A DNA stretch of 64,000 nt from Earliella scabrosa. Its lineage: Eukaryota > Basidiomycota > Agaricomycetes > Polyporales > Polyporaceae. A program made the position numbers and the translations under genes. Under the pieces are notes generated by a model. That model did no database searches and was not told where the DNA came from. It was given only the letters and a program-made list of their open reading frames with translations. Each line of letters starts with the position of its first letter. Within the stretch, counting starts at the first letter, position 1. The stretch spans positions 124,001 through 188,000 of the forward strand of contig JABYQQ010000019.1 in assembly GCA_022605405.1 (NCBI GenBank). The letters are read 5' to 3'. This document shows, one piece after another, positions 10,990 through 21,074 of this stretch.

Positions 10990-12789
10990 ATGGCCCGGAC
11001 ACATTCTGGTGAAAAGCGACCGAAGAAGGCGCACCGCAAGCCCGCCCGAACGCGAGCGCCATGGCGTCATCGTCGCAAGGCGGAGAAGCTCACGAACATC
11101 CAGAAGGCGCAGCGGAGATTGCTACGCCTGGACCGCAAGGAGACGCTCAACGCAGCCCTGGACGAAGCGCGAGAGAAGGTCGTGGATTTGGCAAGAGAAC
11201 TGCACAATGTCTTCAAGAAACACAGCGTCGACTATTTTCTCCGCCTTCTCATGCAGCAAACCCGTCTCGACGCGAAAACCCGCAAGCCAAGCCGGTGGAA
11301 CGCGTTTCTCAGCTTGGAGATGGAGAAACGGAATGCCGGTAAGCCTTCACCATGGCACTGTCACACGTTGACGTGCGTCGATGTCCTCCTACTAACCCAT
11401 CGCGCTTAGCATTACCCGACGGCGCAGAACGCAAACGCGTCTCGGAAGACAACCTCGCAAAGGAGATCGGCGTCGTCTGGCGCGCCATGAGCAAAGAGGA
11501 GCAGATCGCAGCCACGGAAGCTCGGATGAACGAGATTGTGGACCGGCGCACAAGCCGCCAGAAAGCCATCCCCACCCTCCCTGTCCAGATCTTCCACGAC
11601 ACGCGGGCGACGCTGGCGAACATAGAACACGAGGTACGTATGACCATTCCGTCGTCACTTCCATCTGGATCTGATTGGTCTTCAGCTGAAAGGGCTTAAC
11701 GTACGCACCGGCGTTGATGTGCTCTTCATCGCCGTGAAGTCCGGACCGTTTGACTACCAGCCGCCGTATGTGTTCTACACGCACACGCGCATTGCGGAGT
11801 TCATCAAATTCACCGCGAAGAACACTGTCATGGAGCTTGCGAAGAGAATGGAAGGATACTGCATCTCGGGCGTCACAGGTGAGCATCATGATCCCGGGAC
11901 ATTGCCGTTGCGTCTACCATTCCAATAGCTGATGCCTATTGTCAGGGTTGAAGCAGAGCTACCGCCAGAACATCTTGTTCAAGCGGTCCGAGGCATCGCG
12001 TATTATCAACGGCCACATGGGTAAGTCCTCTTGCCGCCGTTCTCTGTCGTTTCGTCACTCATTCCTGTCAATTCACTAGTGGAGGCGACAGGCGGTGCGC
12101 TCACGCGCATGGTGTACATCAACTTTGACACGCACGTCACCGGTCCCCACCGACTTCTATGCAAGGGCTGGCCCCTTCTTCGGTTCCGGGCTCCTGGCGA
12201 GATCTCGTCGCCAATCGAGCTCGAACTTCTCATTGACGCATGGACATCGGGTACGTGCTACCTCTACAAGATGACCGATGAGGAGTACCACGACTGGCAA
12301 CAAAAACGCCTCGCCCACCCATCAACAGGTCAGACCGTTGAGACCGCGGCTGCCTCCTCAATGACCCCGCCGGAGACCGCGCCTCCTGCTCCCGAGCCTG
12401 CCTCCACATCCACACCCGCTGACAGCGCCGCGCCGGTATGCTCCGCTACCGCAGCTACATCTGCGACGGCGACCACCGTTACGGGATCCGGCAAGCGCAA
12501 GCGCGACGTCTTCATCGCTATGGACGTCGTCACAGGGGCCGATGGGCGCAGCATGGCCGTCAAGACTAACCAGCGCAAGCCTCGGGCAGACAAAGGCCGG
12601 TCCCGCCGCAAGAACACAGAGCCCGAGGCTGCAGCAGGTGAACCTGCCGCTGCCGGTGCACCACCGAAGGGTAAAACTGTCCCTAAACCTCGACGAGTGA
12701 CGAAGCAGGCAGCAAAGGCCGCCGCCGCGGCAGCGGGCGCAGATTCTCAGACAGGCGGCGAGGCCTCAGGTGCAGCGGCGGGATCGTAG
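10990..12789 (+). CDS. Transposon cargo protein with HMG-box-like domain
   Basis: Five exons (10990-11338, 11410-11633, 11686-11878, 11946-12020, 12080-12789) join in frame into 516 residues. The N-terminus is strongly basic (about residues 1-50), followed by a coiled-coil-like helix. Residues about 99-170 fit an HMG box: KPSRWNAFLSLEMEK, a Lys/Arg-rich linker, then LAKEIGVVWRAMSKEEQ, with the aromatic pattern and the second and third helices of the family. The next 150 residues (GVDVLFIAVKSGPFDY, YCISGVTG, VYINFDTHVTG) are conserved-looking but unknown to me. The tail is Ala/Pro/Thr-rich with basic patches (GSGKRKRD, Lys/Arg-rich) that could be nuclear localisation signals. It probably bends or binds DNA in the nucleus, perhaps helping transposition or chromatin access at the element; that role is inferred. 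Confidence 0.65.
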
Positions 12790-13634
12790 GCGCGGCGGCG
12801 GGGTTATAGGCGCGACGGCGGGTTCTTAGTGTACATAGACTATGGTATTATTGTCCCTATCTAATGTCTTATGGCTCCACTATAATCTATCTCAAAGCTT
12901 CTACTTAGTGCGTAAGTCTATTGTCCGGCCGCGCGTGAGTACGTTTGTTGTCAAGGACGACAATTCATCAATATGCCAAGACGGCGAGCGCACGCCTGGT
13001 GCAAGTCTACGTATGTGGGTCTGTGTCCGTACCAGTGCGTACCGTACCATAGAGGTCTCGGTTCGTCGACTCTCCCGCCCCTCCCCCTCCCCCTCCCCCT
13101 CCCCCTCTCCTCACGACGCCAACCGGGAGAGGGGGAGGGGGAGGGGGAGGGGGAGGGGCGGGAGAGTCGACGAACCGAGCAGACGAGAGAGACGCGAAGC
13201 GGTCGGACGAGTCCAGCCGATTGATGCGCTGGGCATCGCAGTCGAACGTCTGTCAATCTCACACGGAGCGTGCACGCGCCGAACGTACGTACTACGGGTT
13301 CGTCGACCAGACCACACCGTGATAGTGCCGGGACGCGTGCACGGAATTCGGGGCCGGGGGAAGGAGAGGGAAGGAGAAGAGGAGGAGAAGCGAGGGGAGG
13401 AGGAGAGCGAGGGGAGAGGAGAGCGAGGAGGAGGCCTTGGCAGGGCGCGTGGGCGGCGTTGCGGGATCATGGCGGGCGGTGCTGGCAACGGTTTGCCGAT
13501 GAGCGCTGGGATTTTGAACACACCGTCCTTAGCGATGTCCGGTGTATGGGGAGTCAGCGTCGGAGGCATACAGACGGGGTCTGCACACTGACGTACATGT
13601 CGTATGACGCGCGAGGTGAGCGAGCGACACGAGA
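12790..13634. other. Right subterminal region of the transposon, no firm gene
   Basis: It holds the perfect hairpin at 13057-13179, a purine-rich run (13355-13440) and, at about 13480-13567 read on the minus strand, a decayed homologue of the sequence just inside the left inverted repeat (shared CCGACGCTGAC and ATCGGCAAACC). The long frames here arise from base composition and the hairpin. A minus-strand transcript from the right repeat promoter would enter here. Confidence 0.6.
13057..13179. repeat. Perfect 54-bp inverted repeat with 15-nt loop
   Basis: Arms 13057-13110 and 13126-13179 are exact reverse complements. Each arm has a mixed outer part (CTCGGTTCGTCGACTCTCCC) and an inner stretch of CCCCCT repeats. 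The loop is TCACGACGCCAACCG-like (13111-13125). As RNA or single-stranded DNA it would fold into a very stable hairpin; as duplex it could extrude a cruciform. Confidence 0.92.
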
Positions 13635-14259
13635 GAGAGAGAGCGCGACGAGGAGGCGCAGCGCGGGCGTCGTGGACGGTGAGAAGAGGCGCGAGGAAGG
13701 GCGGGAGCGAGGCGGGCTTGATGGGCGCAGCGCTGACTCATCGCCTGCGGGGCGCTTGTGACGTCACCCACCGAGAGCTCCCGGTACCCGGGTGGACGAC
13801 CTAGCTGTAGGTATAACGCTTAGCTACATGTACCAGTGCACTCGCAGCCCATACAAACCTATATAACCGCCAAAGAACGAAGCAAAACGGCCAAGGGATG
13901 GCCTCTGGAGAGCGGAACGTCGCCGCCATCGTGCGGGACAGCGAGCGGACACGTCCCGACGTCGTCGGGAGACGCGTGGCGTGGCCGAGCGCCGGGATCA
14001 TTGATGCCGAGGCGGGCGCTGGGCGGGAGTGATGGCAGCTTTGTCTTATCTCTACTGATCTTGCTTATCTCATCTACTTATCTGCCCGCAAGTGGCCTCC
14101 GTGTGGGGGGAGCAGTTCATTACTGCTTTCAGTAATACTGGGTAGTTTCCCCAGGGATACTACTAGTGTGCGGGGGAAACAGTTTCGGGGCTGGATAGCT
14201 TGCCATATCAGGGGTGATATGACAGGCTAATTAGCCGGGCAATCAGTGATGTCCTGGTG
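13635..14259 (-). repeat. Right terminal inverted repeat (about 625 bp)
   Basis: This is the exact inverted copy of 3548-4172 by eye. The match stops abruptly at the inner edge in a GA-rich run, and beyond it only patchy similarity to the left side remains. Confidence 0.93.
13734..13865 (-). promoter_or_regulatory. Inward promoter-like block in right inverted repeat
   Basis: Mirror image of the left block: TATA core at 13860-13865, TGACGTCA at 13759-13766 and TGAGTCA at 13734-13740. It points to the minus strand, where no supported gene lies, so any transcript would be non-coding, antisense to the HMG-box gene end, or a short peptide. Confidence 0.4.
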
Positions 14260-14267
14260 GACCACGA
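14260..14267. repeat. Target-site duplication, right copy (GACCACGA)
   Basis: Exact repeat of 3540-3547, directly after the last base of the right inverted repeat. Confidence 0.93.
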
Positions 14268-14328
14268 TGGAAGTAAAACTTGACAAGAGCTTGTCTGCTT
14301 GCCCTTCGTCGCCGCCGCACAGTCCGAT

Positions 14329-15465
14329 ATGTCACCCGACTCTTGGCCAGCGATCATGCCACTGGGCTCCGCGTTCCTACCTCCGAGCGGTCAGGGCTTC
14401 CATCGGTTTGACTACAGCACCACGTTGGCCGGTCTGTTACAGAAGAACGACGTCCCCCCCCTGGAGGAAGCCGAAGAAAATGAGGAACCTCGAGTGTTCC
14501 AGCCGTCAGAGACAGCGCCTCGTCTGGACATCGAAGAGCTTCGCCGCCGACCAGTGCCGACCCTGCGAACTCTATTGGAGACGAGACATGCCCTGGAACA
14601 GGTGGATCCGTCCGTGTATGTGTCCTTCCTAGACGATCGCACCGAGCCGAGTATCCCCACACCGCTGTGGATGATCGACTACTGGCTGGATCAGTGGGGA
14701 GTCGCAGACCTGCGGGAGGATTGTCAGCGCGCGGCGGCGTGGTTGGCGAACGGAGGGCAGACACAAGATGGGAGGCGAGAGCAGGCTGTGGCGGACGTGC
14801 TGGAGACTTTCGGCCGCTTGCGATGTGAGGAGATGTTGGTTGGTGAGGAGGGAACAGCTGGCGTGGTGCTTTCTATCCTGGGTGGAGACTACATGGTGGG
14901 GAACGAGGTGGATGCGATGGTGGAAGCCGTGCATTTGCGGCTGCAGCGTGACCCCGTGCTCGCTGGTCGTTTCGAAGTCTACAACCACTGGGCATACATG
15001 CAAATCCTGCTCGAAGGGAGCAACCCGGGCGCGAGACGGCCACCTGCTTCACCAGTCGAGGAGCGAGGGGTCGCAGTCGATGGGGCGCGTGCGCGAATGA
15101 CGAACCCGGCGAGCGCGTTGGAGATGGTGTTCTTGATGTGGTTGACGGATAATCCCATGCGATGGGTGGTGATTGGCCTGGAGGTGAGAACGAAGAAGAT
15201 TCGCATGGGAGATGGACTGGGGCGGGGCGCAACTGTAGACGACGTCGACAAGATTCAAGGCTGGCTGCAAGCTGGGGGACTGGGGGGCTGGTCTTTGGGT
15301 GAACCTCTGCGGGTAGGAGGGCCTCCGGAAATCAAGTGGTGCGCCGTGCTCGCAATCAACGCTATCGAACATGCGATCTTCGAGGAAGAACTGGCTACCG
15401 CGCAGAACATCGACGTGGTGGCGATGGAGGAGTACCTGGCCGTGGTGGAATCGAAAGAGAGGTGA
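14329..15465 (+). CDS. Ulp1-like (C48) cysteine-protease-fold protein B
   Basis: One frame of 378 residues from the first ATG (MSPDSWPAIMPLGS). The upstream open part of the frame has only a TTG and no ATG. The N-terminal half shares the block ELRRRPVPTLR ... YVSFLDDR ... PTPLWMIDYWLDQW with protein C, so the two are paralogues. The C-terminal part has the Ulp1 pattern: MRWVVIGLEVRTKKIRMGDGLG, KIQGWLQAGGLGGWSL and GGPPEIKWCAVLAINAIEHAIF. Cys338 holds the nucleophile position but lacks the following Gly, and Arg278 replaces the His before Trp. Activity as a SUMO-type protease is doubtful. The transposon lies 62 bp before the ATG, so the native promoter has been displaced by 10.7 kb and expression may now depend on the element end. 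Confidence 0.58.
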   Translation: MSPDSWPAIMPLGSAFLPPSGQGFHRFDYSTTLAGLLQKNDVPPLEEAEENEEPRVFQPSETAPRLDIEELRRRPVPTLRTLLETRHALEQVDPSVYVSFLDDRTEPSIPTPLWMIDYWLDQWGVADLREDCQRAAAWLANGGQTQDGRREQAVADVLETFGRLRCEEMLVGEEGTAGVVLSILGGDYMVGNEVDAMVEAVHLRLQRDPVLAGRFEVYNHWAYMQILLEGSNPGARRPPASPVEERGVAVDGARARMTNPASALEMVFLMWLTDNPMRWVVIGLEVRTKKIRMGDGLGRGATVDDVDKIQGWLQAGGLGGWSLGEPLRVGGPPEIKWCAVLAINAIEHAIFEEELATAQNIDVVAMEEYLAVVESKER

Positions 15466-15937
15466 AAAAGTTGCGTACCATGGCATCCGTCAGTGGCTCA
15501 CACGAAACCTCATGGATAGGACGCAGGGTTAGGCCGTGCATTGGGTGTAGCGCAGTAACTACGAACAGCGGGGATGTATTGCATATTGATAACTGTGCGT
15601 AGTGAGGTCGCGGGTGCGTCCATCCATGGATAGAGAACGATTGCGGATGGAAATGGAACGATGGCGGAAGGGTAAGGGTTGGAGACATGCGACAGCAAGC
15701 ACGGTGAAGGATGGGTTGACGTACCGACATGAAGCGGCTGCTTGCTCGGGCACCAGAAGGGAACCGAGAGGGGGTGCGCATGAACATGGATATACAAGGC
15801 TACAGGGAGAGTACGACATATGATAGTACGACGAAGGAGGCCAGGGGGTCGAGAGGTACTGCGCTAACCAACACCGCGCGCAACATGGAGAATGAGTGAC
15901 AAGGGGGAAACATGGAATCACAAGGACGTACCATGGG
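15466..15937. other. Convergent intergenic region
   Basis: The spacer between two converging Ulp1-like genes; it should hold both 3' ends. No protein-like frame or repeat was seen. Confidence 0.4.
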
Positions 15938-17068
15938 TCACTCGTTATACAACGCTTGCAAAAGGGCAAGATACTCGTGCATACGGACACAATGAGACGT
16001 CTCCGGGGTCCAGAGTGGTTCCTGCCAAAGGGCGTGCTTGATGGCGTTCATGACGATGATTGAGCTGGAGCGGCCGTCATCGGGACCACCGTAAGGCAAG
16101 GTACTTGCCGTGTCCCACTGTCCCATCCCGGCCGTTGCGAGCCACGAGCGAATGGCGGCGACCGCGACAGCCGCGTCCCCAGGATCGAGTGAGGAAGCAT
16201 ATTGGATGACCTTCGTCGGAATATCAAGGGCGTACAGCGCCCATCCATGGTCGCCCTTCCAGGGAATAAAAACGCTGGTGAGGGGAGGGGCATGCTGTTG
16301 AATGCGCCTGGAGAGCGATCGCAGGAAGTTGTACTGGAAGTGTCCGGGGTACTGAGGCCAGCCTTGGGCGGCGGATTTGAGCATGAGAATGGAGTATGGA
16401 TAGGTGAGGACTGTCGCGTGGAGAGCCATTTGTCGATCGCGTAGGTGCCAGTTTAATGCGGTTATCATGGCATCGACGAGGATGGGGGAGACGGGTTGGG
16501 GTGCGAAGAACGAGAGTAGGTGGCGTGTGTAAAGAACGCCGGAGCGAGGACGTTCGACGGCGGGGAAACGATGATTCCATGGCAAGGTGGTAAACGAACG
16601 TAATACAGCCTCCGCGGCTGAATGAAGTGGAGTATGAGGAGGATGAGAAGTGAGCAACTCACCCAGCCACTCTGAGACCTGCATCCAAGGAGACACGTGG
16701 TCCCTAGCAAGCACGAGTTGGTCCCACACCGTAAGCATCCAGAGTGGGGTGGGGGCAAGTTGAATGCGGTGATCCAAGAAGGACTGATAAGAATGCGGCT
16801 GCTGGTAGTTGAACTGGGATAGGGTGCGGCGGATAGCTTCGGGGGAGGGGAGGGGCCGCTGTCGTAGTTCTTCGGTGGGTGGAGCCGCAGGTCGCTCGGA
16901 CAGCGTAAAGCTATCGTCAGCGGCGTCGTCGGAGAAGTCGGGTTGGGAGGTGGATGGGGGCCAGGTGGGATATTGTAATAGCGAACGGATAGAAAGGGAG
17001 TCATCGAGCCACCAGTGCTCCTGCGCGGAGGGGACTACAAGGAGGGAAGGGTGGGTGTCACTGGCCAT
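15938..17068 (-). CDS. Ulp1-like (C48) cysteine-protease-fold protein C, Cys replaced by Ser
   Basis: A single frame of 376 residues. N-terminal features shared with protein B are ELRQRPLPSPEAIRR, SYQSFLDHRIQLAPTPLWML and a helical middle. The Ulp1-like core has VFIPWKGDHGWALYALDI, KVIQYASSLD, IRSWLATAGMGQWD and GGPDDGRSSSIIVMNAIKHALW. The nucleophile position is Ser (RSSSI against YSCGI in protein A). The only nearby His is one residue farther from the Trp than in active enzymes. It is thus also predicted to be inactive as a cysteine protease, although Ser-Ser could be a fold-preserving change. It converges with protein B, and the three genes look like one old local duplication that has diverged strongly. 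Confidence 0.58.
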   Translation of the reverse strand: MASDTHPSLLVVPSAQEHWWLDDSLSIRSLLQYPTWPPSTSQPDFSDDAADDSFTLSERPAAPPTEELRQRPLPSPEAIRRTLSQFNYQQPHSYQSFLDHRIQLAPTPLWMLTVWDQLVLARDHVSPWMQVSEWLGELLTSHPPHTPLHSAAEAVLRSFTTLPWNHRFPAVERPRSGVLYTRHLLSFFAPQPVSPILVDAMITALNWHLRDRQMALHATVLTYPYSILMLKSAAQGWPQYPGHFQYNFLRSLSRRIQQHAPPLTSVFIPWKGDHGWALYALDIPTKVIQYASSLDPGDAAVAVAAIRSWLATAGMGQWDTASTLPYGGPDDGRSSSIIVMNAIKHALWQEPLWTPETSHCVRMHEYLALLQALYNE

Positions 17069-19701
17069 GGCCGATGAAGCTGGATAGAAAGAATGAGTGA
17101 GGCTGAAAGCGAGGATGATACGAGCGACATACGCGGGAAGGTGTCGAGCGGAAGACAGGAGGAGGAAGTGGGTCTGACCCGGGAGAGAGAGGCTGACGAC
17201 TGAGGAGCGTGCCGAGGGGAGCTCTGGGGGGAGGCGGAGCTGTTTATGGAAGTGGGGCGCTTAGTAGTGCGGGTGCACGCAGAAAGAGGTCGGATGGCCA
17301 GTCTAACATTGCCACACGAAGGAGGCCCAAAAGAACAATTTTGGGGGCATCAGGATGTACATGCGAAGCTATTTGCAAGTCGCCATGTAATAGCGTATGC
17401 AGGGAGAGGGACTGTAGGGGGGGCGGACAGATATGTCACTGGGCGCGGACAAGAAAGCGCCCGAGGGCGGGCGACAACCCGTTGGTGCGTGGGCGATTAA
17501 CACAAGGGCTGCGGGTGTAAATGGCTGCGGGTGACGGACATCTATGCTATGGCCGGAGGACGCTTATGCTGAGGGGAGCGGGAGAATTCGCTAACGGGGA
17601 AGGACAGATATGCGGAAATCGGCTGGCGATTATTGATATGAGGCGGATGATTAAGGCATACATGGAGGGCGGAAGTGCTAAAGATGCGCGGGCATGTATG
17701 TGCAATGCGGGGGACAGATATACGATAGTGGGCGGGCGTATATGCGTGAGCGGGGGAACATTAATGAAGTGGTGGGCGGACAACATTGGGGTTCAAGGGC
17801 GGGCAAAGATTATTGGAGGCACGGGCGAATATGTGGCAGTCGAATGGCAAGATTGTCAAAATGGCGGACAGATATCGCATACATAACGGACAGGAATGGG
17901 ATAAGGGAGCGGACTCTTACGCTTGGCGTACCGGGCGGGATTGTAATCGATATGGACAGAAATGCAATAGCGGCGGACAAACGGCCCCCTTGCTTCAACG
18001 TTTCAACTTCCAGGTCTACTGTCTCTCCACAGTACTCTTCCTCTCTGTTCCCGAAGTCTGCTTTGCAATGACATGCCCTTGTGTCTGCTCAGTACACTGT
18101 GCCGATGACGAATGAACTATGATGCAGCTTCACGCCTCACCCCAGCGCCGATACGGCGACCAACATGACTACCGTACGTTGGGTGTCGAGTTGTACACTT
18201 CAACCTCAGGTTCGTCAATAAATGTCCTTGATCTGCAACCGACTAACTACATACTTTTACCTATCAACATGCTCTCATTAGAATATCTGCACGCCAGAAC
18301 ACGCTCTCGTGTTCAAGTCTAACTGCTTGGAGTGTTCGGTTCAGTTCGGTGGGTAGTTGGCAAGGCTTAGACGAGCTCTGGCGGAGAGAGACCCTCGTGG
18401 TGCTTCGGGGGTGTAGGGCACCTTCGGAAGGTACGTCATTTGGCTCTGTAATACCTTCTCCGATGTTCAAGGCGACAGGCAGCATAGGTGGTCCTAAGTT
18501 CTTCGCCATAATCGCCTAGTCCGCACCAACGTACCAACGCGCCGAGTCATATCTTCCCCTTCTTCACTCTCCCCCTTGAGCCATCGATCTTGTGCCGTCG
18601 TGGTAACAATGGCCATGCCAAGTCACCTCCGTTGGTAGTCTGTTCCAACGAGGAATCGTCTATCTCCATCTCTCCTGAGTCCCATGCGCACACCCCTCAG
18701 GGTTTGTTTTGGATACCCATATCGTCGTGTTAGTCGTGGTATTCAGAGACAAGACAGTCCACACTGCCAAGTCAAAGTTAGGCTGGTCCGCGAGGTGCGT
18801 AAATTTTCGTCCATGAACGCTCAACTAGTTGTCTGTTATACCGCATTTTCTAGCCCAACCCAGGAAAGGACAATGAGCCGACACCGACTCGGAAGCTCAA
18901 GGAACAACCGTAAGCATTGACGGATGAGAGGCTCCCACAAGCATTACAGGTACGGAATGCGCGGGTTCATAACTATGAGAGAGATCGTTACAGCTTGCCT
19001 TCACAGATATGTACGCCTCGCGACGTCTCACTGCTGTTCATCAATTCCAGTACAGGATGTACATGCGCACCCATACTGCGGCACTCGCGCTGTTCGAGGT
19101 CGCATGGGCTCCTTGGTCCCACATGTGATAGATGGACAAAGTGGGAATGGTCGGCGAGTGGGTCATCGCGCTTGTGGTGCAGCTTACCACCAGACGCAGT
19201 GATGAGGCACCTTGATGTGTTGTGCGTTATCTTCTGCACAGCGACAGCACCTCTACTCTGCCCACAAGTTGGGATTCCCTGACGACGAGGTCGGATTGAT
19301 TTGCTCGTCATTTGCCTTCGGGGATGTGTGGGCTGGGATTTGCCTCACGAACGGTGAAAGTGACGGAACTGGCAGAGCAGTCGTCACTGCTCTCGAGGTC
19401 GGGACTCTGTACTCAGCGGAGCCTCTGCGCGCTCGGCATTCTCCAGGTCCAGTGCTTGTCCGGCGCTGTTCCGACCCACAGGGTACATTGATCCCAGCAC
19501 GCGCCTGCAGGTCCGACAGATCATCCCGGTCGGATGATGGATATGCTACGACTATATATCGGGTAAGGCTTGATCTTCCGAAGCATGTATTCTCATCTGA
19601 AGCTCTGAAAGCCGAAGCCACTCGAACGCCTTATATCACCTCATAGATATCAGGTTCTTAGGAGTCTTCGAACCGCGAGCGACGTCCTCTCACAATTCCC
19701 T
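17069..19701. other. Long gene-poor spacer with recurring GGACAGATAT word
   Basis: Between about 17,420 and 17,980 the word GGACAGATAT or a near form recurs at irregular spacing in a purine-rich setting (near 17428, 17604, 17711, 17867 and, as GGACAGAAAT, 17953). This suggests a decayed tandem array or a clustered binding motif. From 18.0 to 19.7 kb I see no recognisable protein in any frame; the 145-codon frame at 19212-19646 has no family-like features and is not called. Confidence 0.4.
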
Positions 19702-21074
19702 ATGGCGACTAACACCGACCACGTTGACAACGCGACCCCGCGCGACTACATATTCAGGGTATGTTCATCCCGTACACACTTGAGTACTCAGGGCGCCCGC
19801 TGATATTGTGCGCTCTCTACAGCCTTCGTACAATGAGTCGGAGGAGTATGCCAGGTAAGAGACCCATTCATATACAGCCTGAAGACGCCCCTCACCTGCA
19901 AACAGACTTGATCTCCTGAACCAAGCCTTCTCAGAACTCTACGGAGGAAGGCTGAGCTTCTCCGATCTTGGCGATTTGCAACCGACCTCTATCCTGGAGA
20001 TAGGGTACGTGGCTTCGCGCGTGATAAAGCAGTATTGTGGCTGACGGAGATACAGCTCAGGCACTGGCTCGTGGTACGTGTCGACGTCGACGTTGACAGC
20101 AACGATCCCGTAATTCTCTCTGCGAATAGGACGCTACAGGCCGCCTCGCATTTCCCCCAGGCCCGCGTCACCGCCGTTGACCTCAACCCGCTTCCGAGGC
20201 GAGTTGCTCTCTTCGGCTACAGCACCATGCGTACTGACCTGTCAATCTCAGGACTCTCCCACCGAACGTGGAGTTCCGCCGCATCGACCTCACTGAAGGG
20301 CTCCCATTCGAGCCATCGAGCTTCGACATCGTTCATGCCCGCCTCGTCTTGATGCATGTGAGTATCGCGGCGTTCATCGCCCGAGCGATGTGCTGACGAT
20401 CCGTCAGATTCCGAACGCGTACCAAATCATCAGCCAGGCCATAGAGCTCGTCAAGCCCGGCGGGTGGCTCCTCATGGAAGAGCCCGACGACGAGCAGATG
20501 CTCGACGGCGGCGGACCCCTCGGCCCCGGCATGGACGCGTTCCTCCAAGCATGGTTCACGATATTCCGCGGGCGCAAGCTCGAGCCTTGCATCGGTCGCG
20601 ACCTCGAGCGCACTCTGACGGAGTCGGGGGCGTTCGAAGAGTTGCACGTCACTCGTATCACCACGCCGCTCTCCGAGAAGTCGAAAGGTGCGTCATCGAC
20701 CCCTTTGCCTCCCATCGTGACTTGACTCGATGTTGACGCGCCTTCCAGATCCCGCCCTGAACAAGTTCGGGAAGGCCTGGCGGCTCAACATGATCCGCGT
20801 CGGGAAGGATCTACCTCTACGCTTCGGGGAACATGGCATCACGGAGGAGGTTGCGCAAATGTACCTCGAAGAGCTGCAAGACCCCACGCGGGCGTTGACC
20901 ACGGACTTGTACTGCGTCCGTGCGAGGAAAGGTACGGGGTTTGTGCATGAGAGGATTTTTGCGCCGACTTACTCGTTGAGTAGGGTCGACGAAGACGACC
21001 CCAACGGCGAAGACAGAGCACAGGTTGTGAGGACTTCGGCTGGCGCCTTGCTTTGGGGATGTAGGACAATATGA
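19702..21074 (+). CDS. SAM-dependent methyltransferase
   Basis: Eight exons (19702-19758, 19823-19854, 19906-20004, 20056-20073, 20130-20198, 20252-20357, 20408-20687, 20749-21074) join in frame into 328 residues. The class I fold is clear: motif I ILEIGSGTGSWTL (about residues 58-70), VTAVDLNPLP with the acidic residue at the end of strand 2, GLPFEPSSFDIVHAR with the strand-4 FDIVHAR typical of fungal small-molecule methyltransferases, and KPGGWLLMEEPD after it. The overall style is that of LaeA-like and secondary-metabolite methyltransferases. The intron at 20199-20251 starts with GC (AG|GCGAGT), a rare but known donor. The acceptor molecule cannot be read from sequence. It is at the edge of the putative biosynthetic region and could O-methylate its product; a regulatory LaeA-like role is the alternative. 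Confidence 0.85.

Larger units (their letters stand above)
3548..14259 (+). mobile_element. Complete KDZ-type DNA transposon (10,712 bp)
   Basis: The element is bounded by inverted repeats of about 625 bp that match base for base by eye and by a perfect 8-bp direct duplication of the target. It starts CACCAGGACATCACTG and ends with the reverse complement. Inside are three plus-strand multi-exon genes with open frames: KDZ transposase (4944-8629), a protein with a viroplasmin-like motif (9123-10715) and an HMG-box protein (10990-12789). A long perfect hairpin lies near the right end. Removing the element and one duplication rejoins the spacer between two Ulp1-like genes, with the insertion point 62 bp before the ATG of the second. 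Intact frames, identical repeats and an intact duplication suggest a recent insertion of a potentially autonomous copy. KDZ elements (Kyakuja, Dileera, Zisupton) are known to have expanded in basidiomycetes. I do not recall this cargo combination, but I cannot search for it. Confidence 0.92.

Noticed and set aside
11061..11342. Overlapping frame inside the HMG-box exon
   Set aside because: Out of frame with the splice-consistent HMG-box gene.
12842..13591. Long plus-strand frame near the right end of the transposon
   Set aside because: It runs through the hairpin and purine-rich DNA and codes for repeated Arg/Gly and Pro/Ser; the minus frame looks equally long for the same reason.
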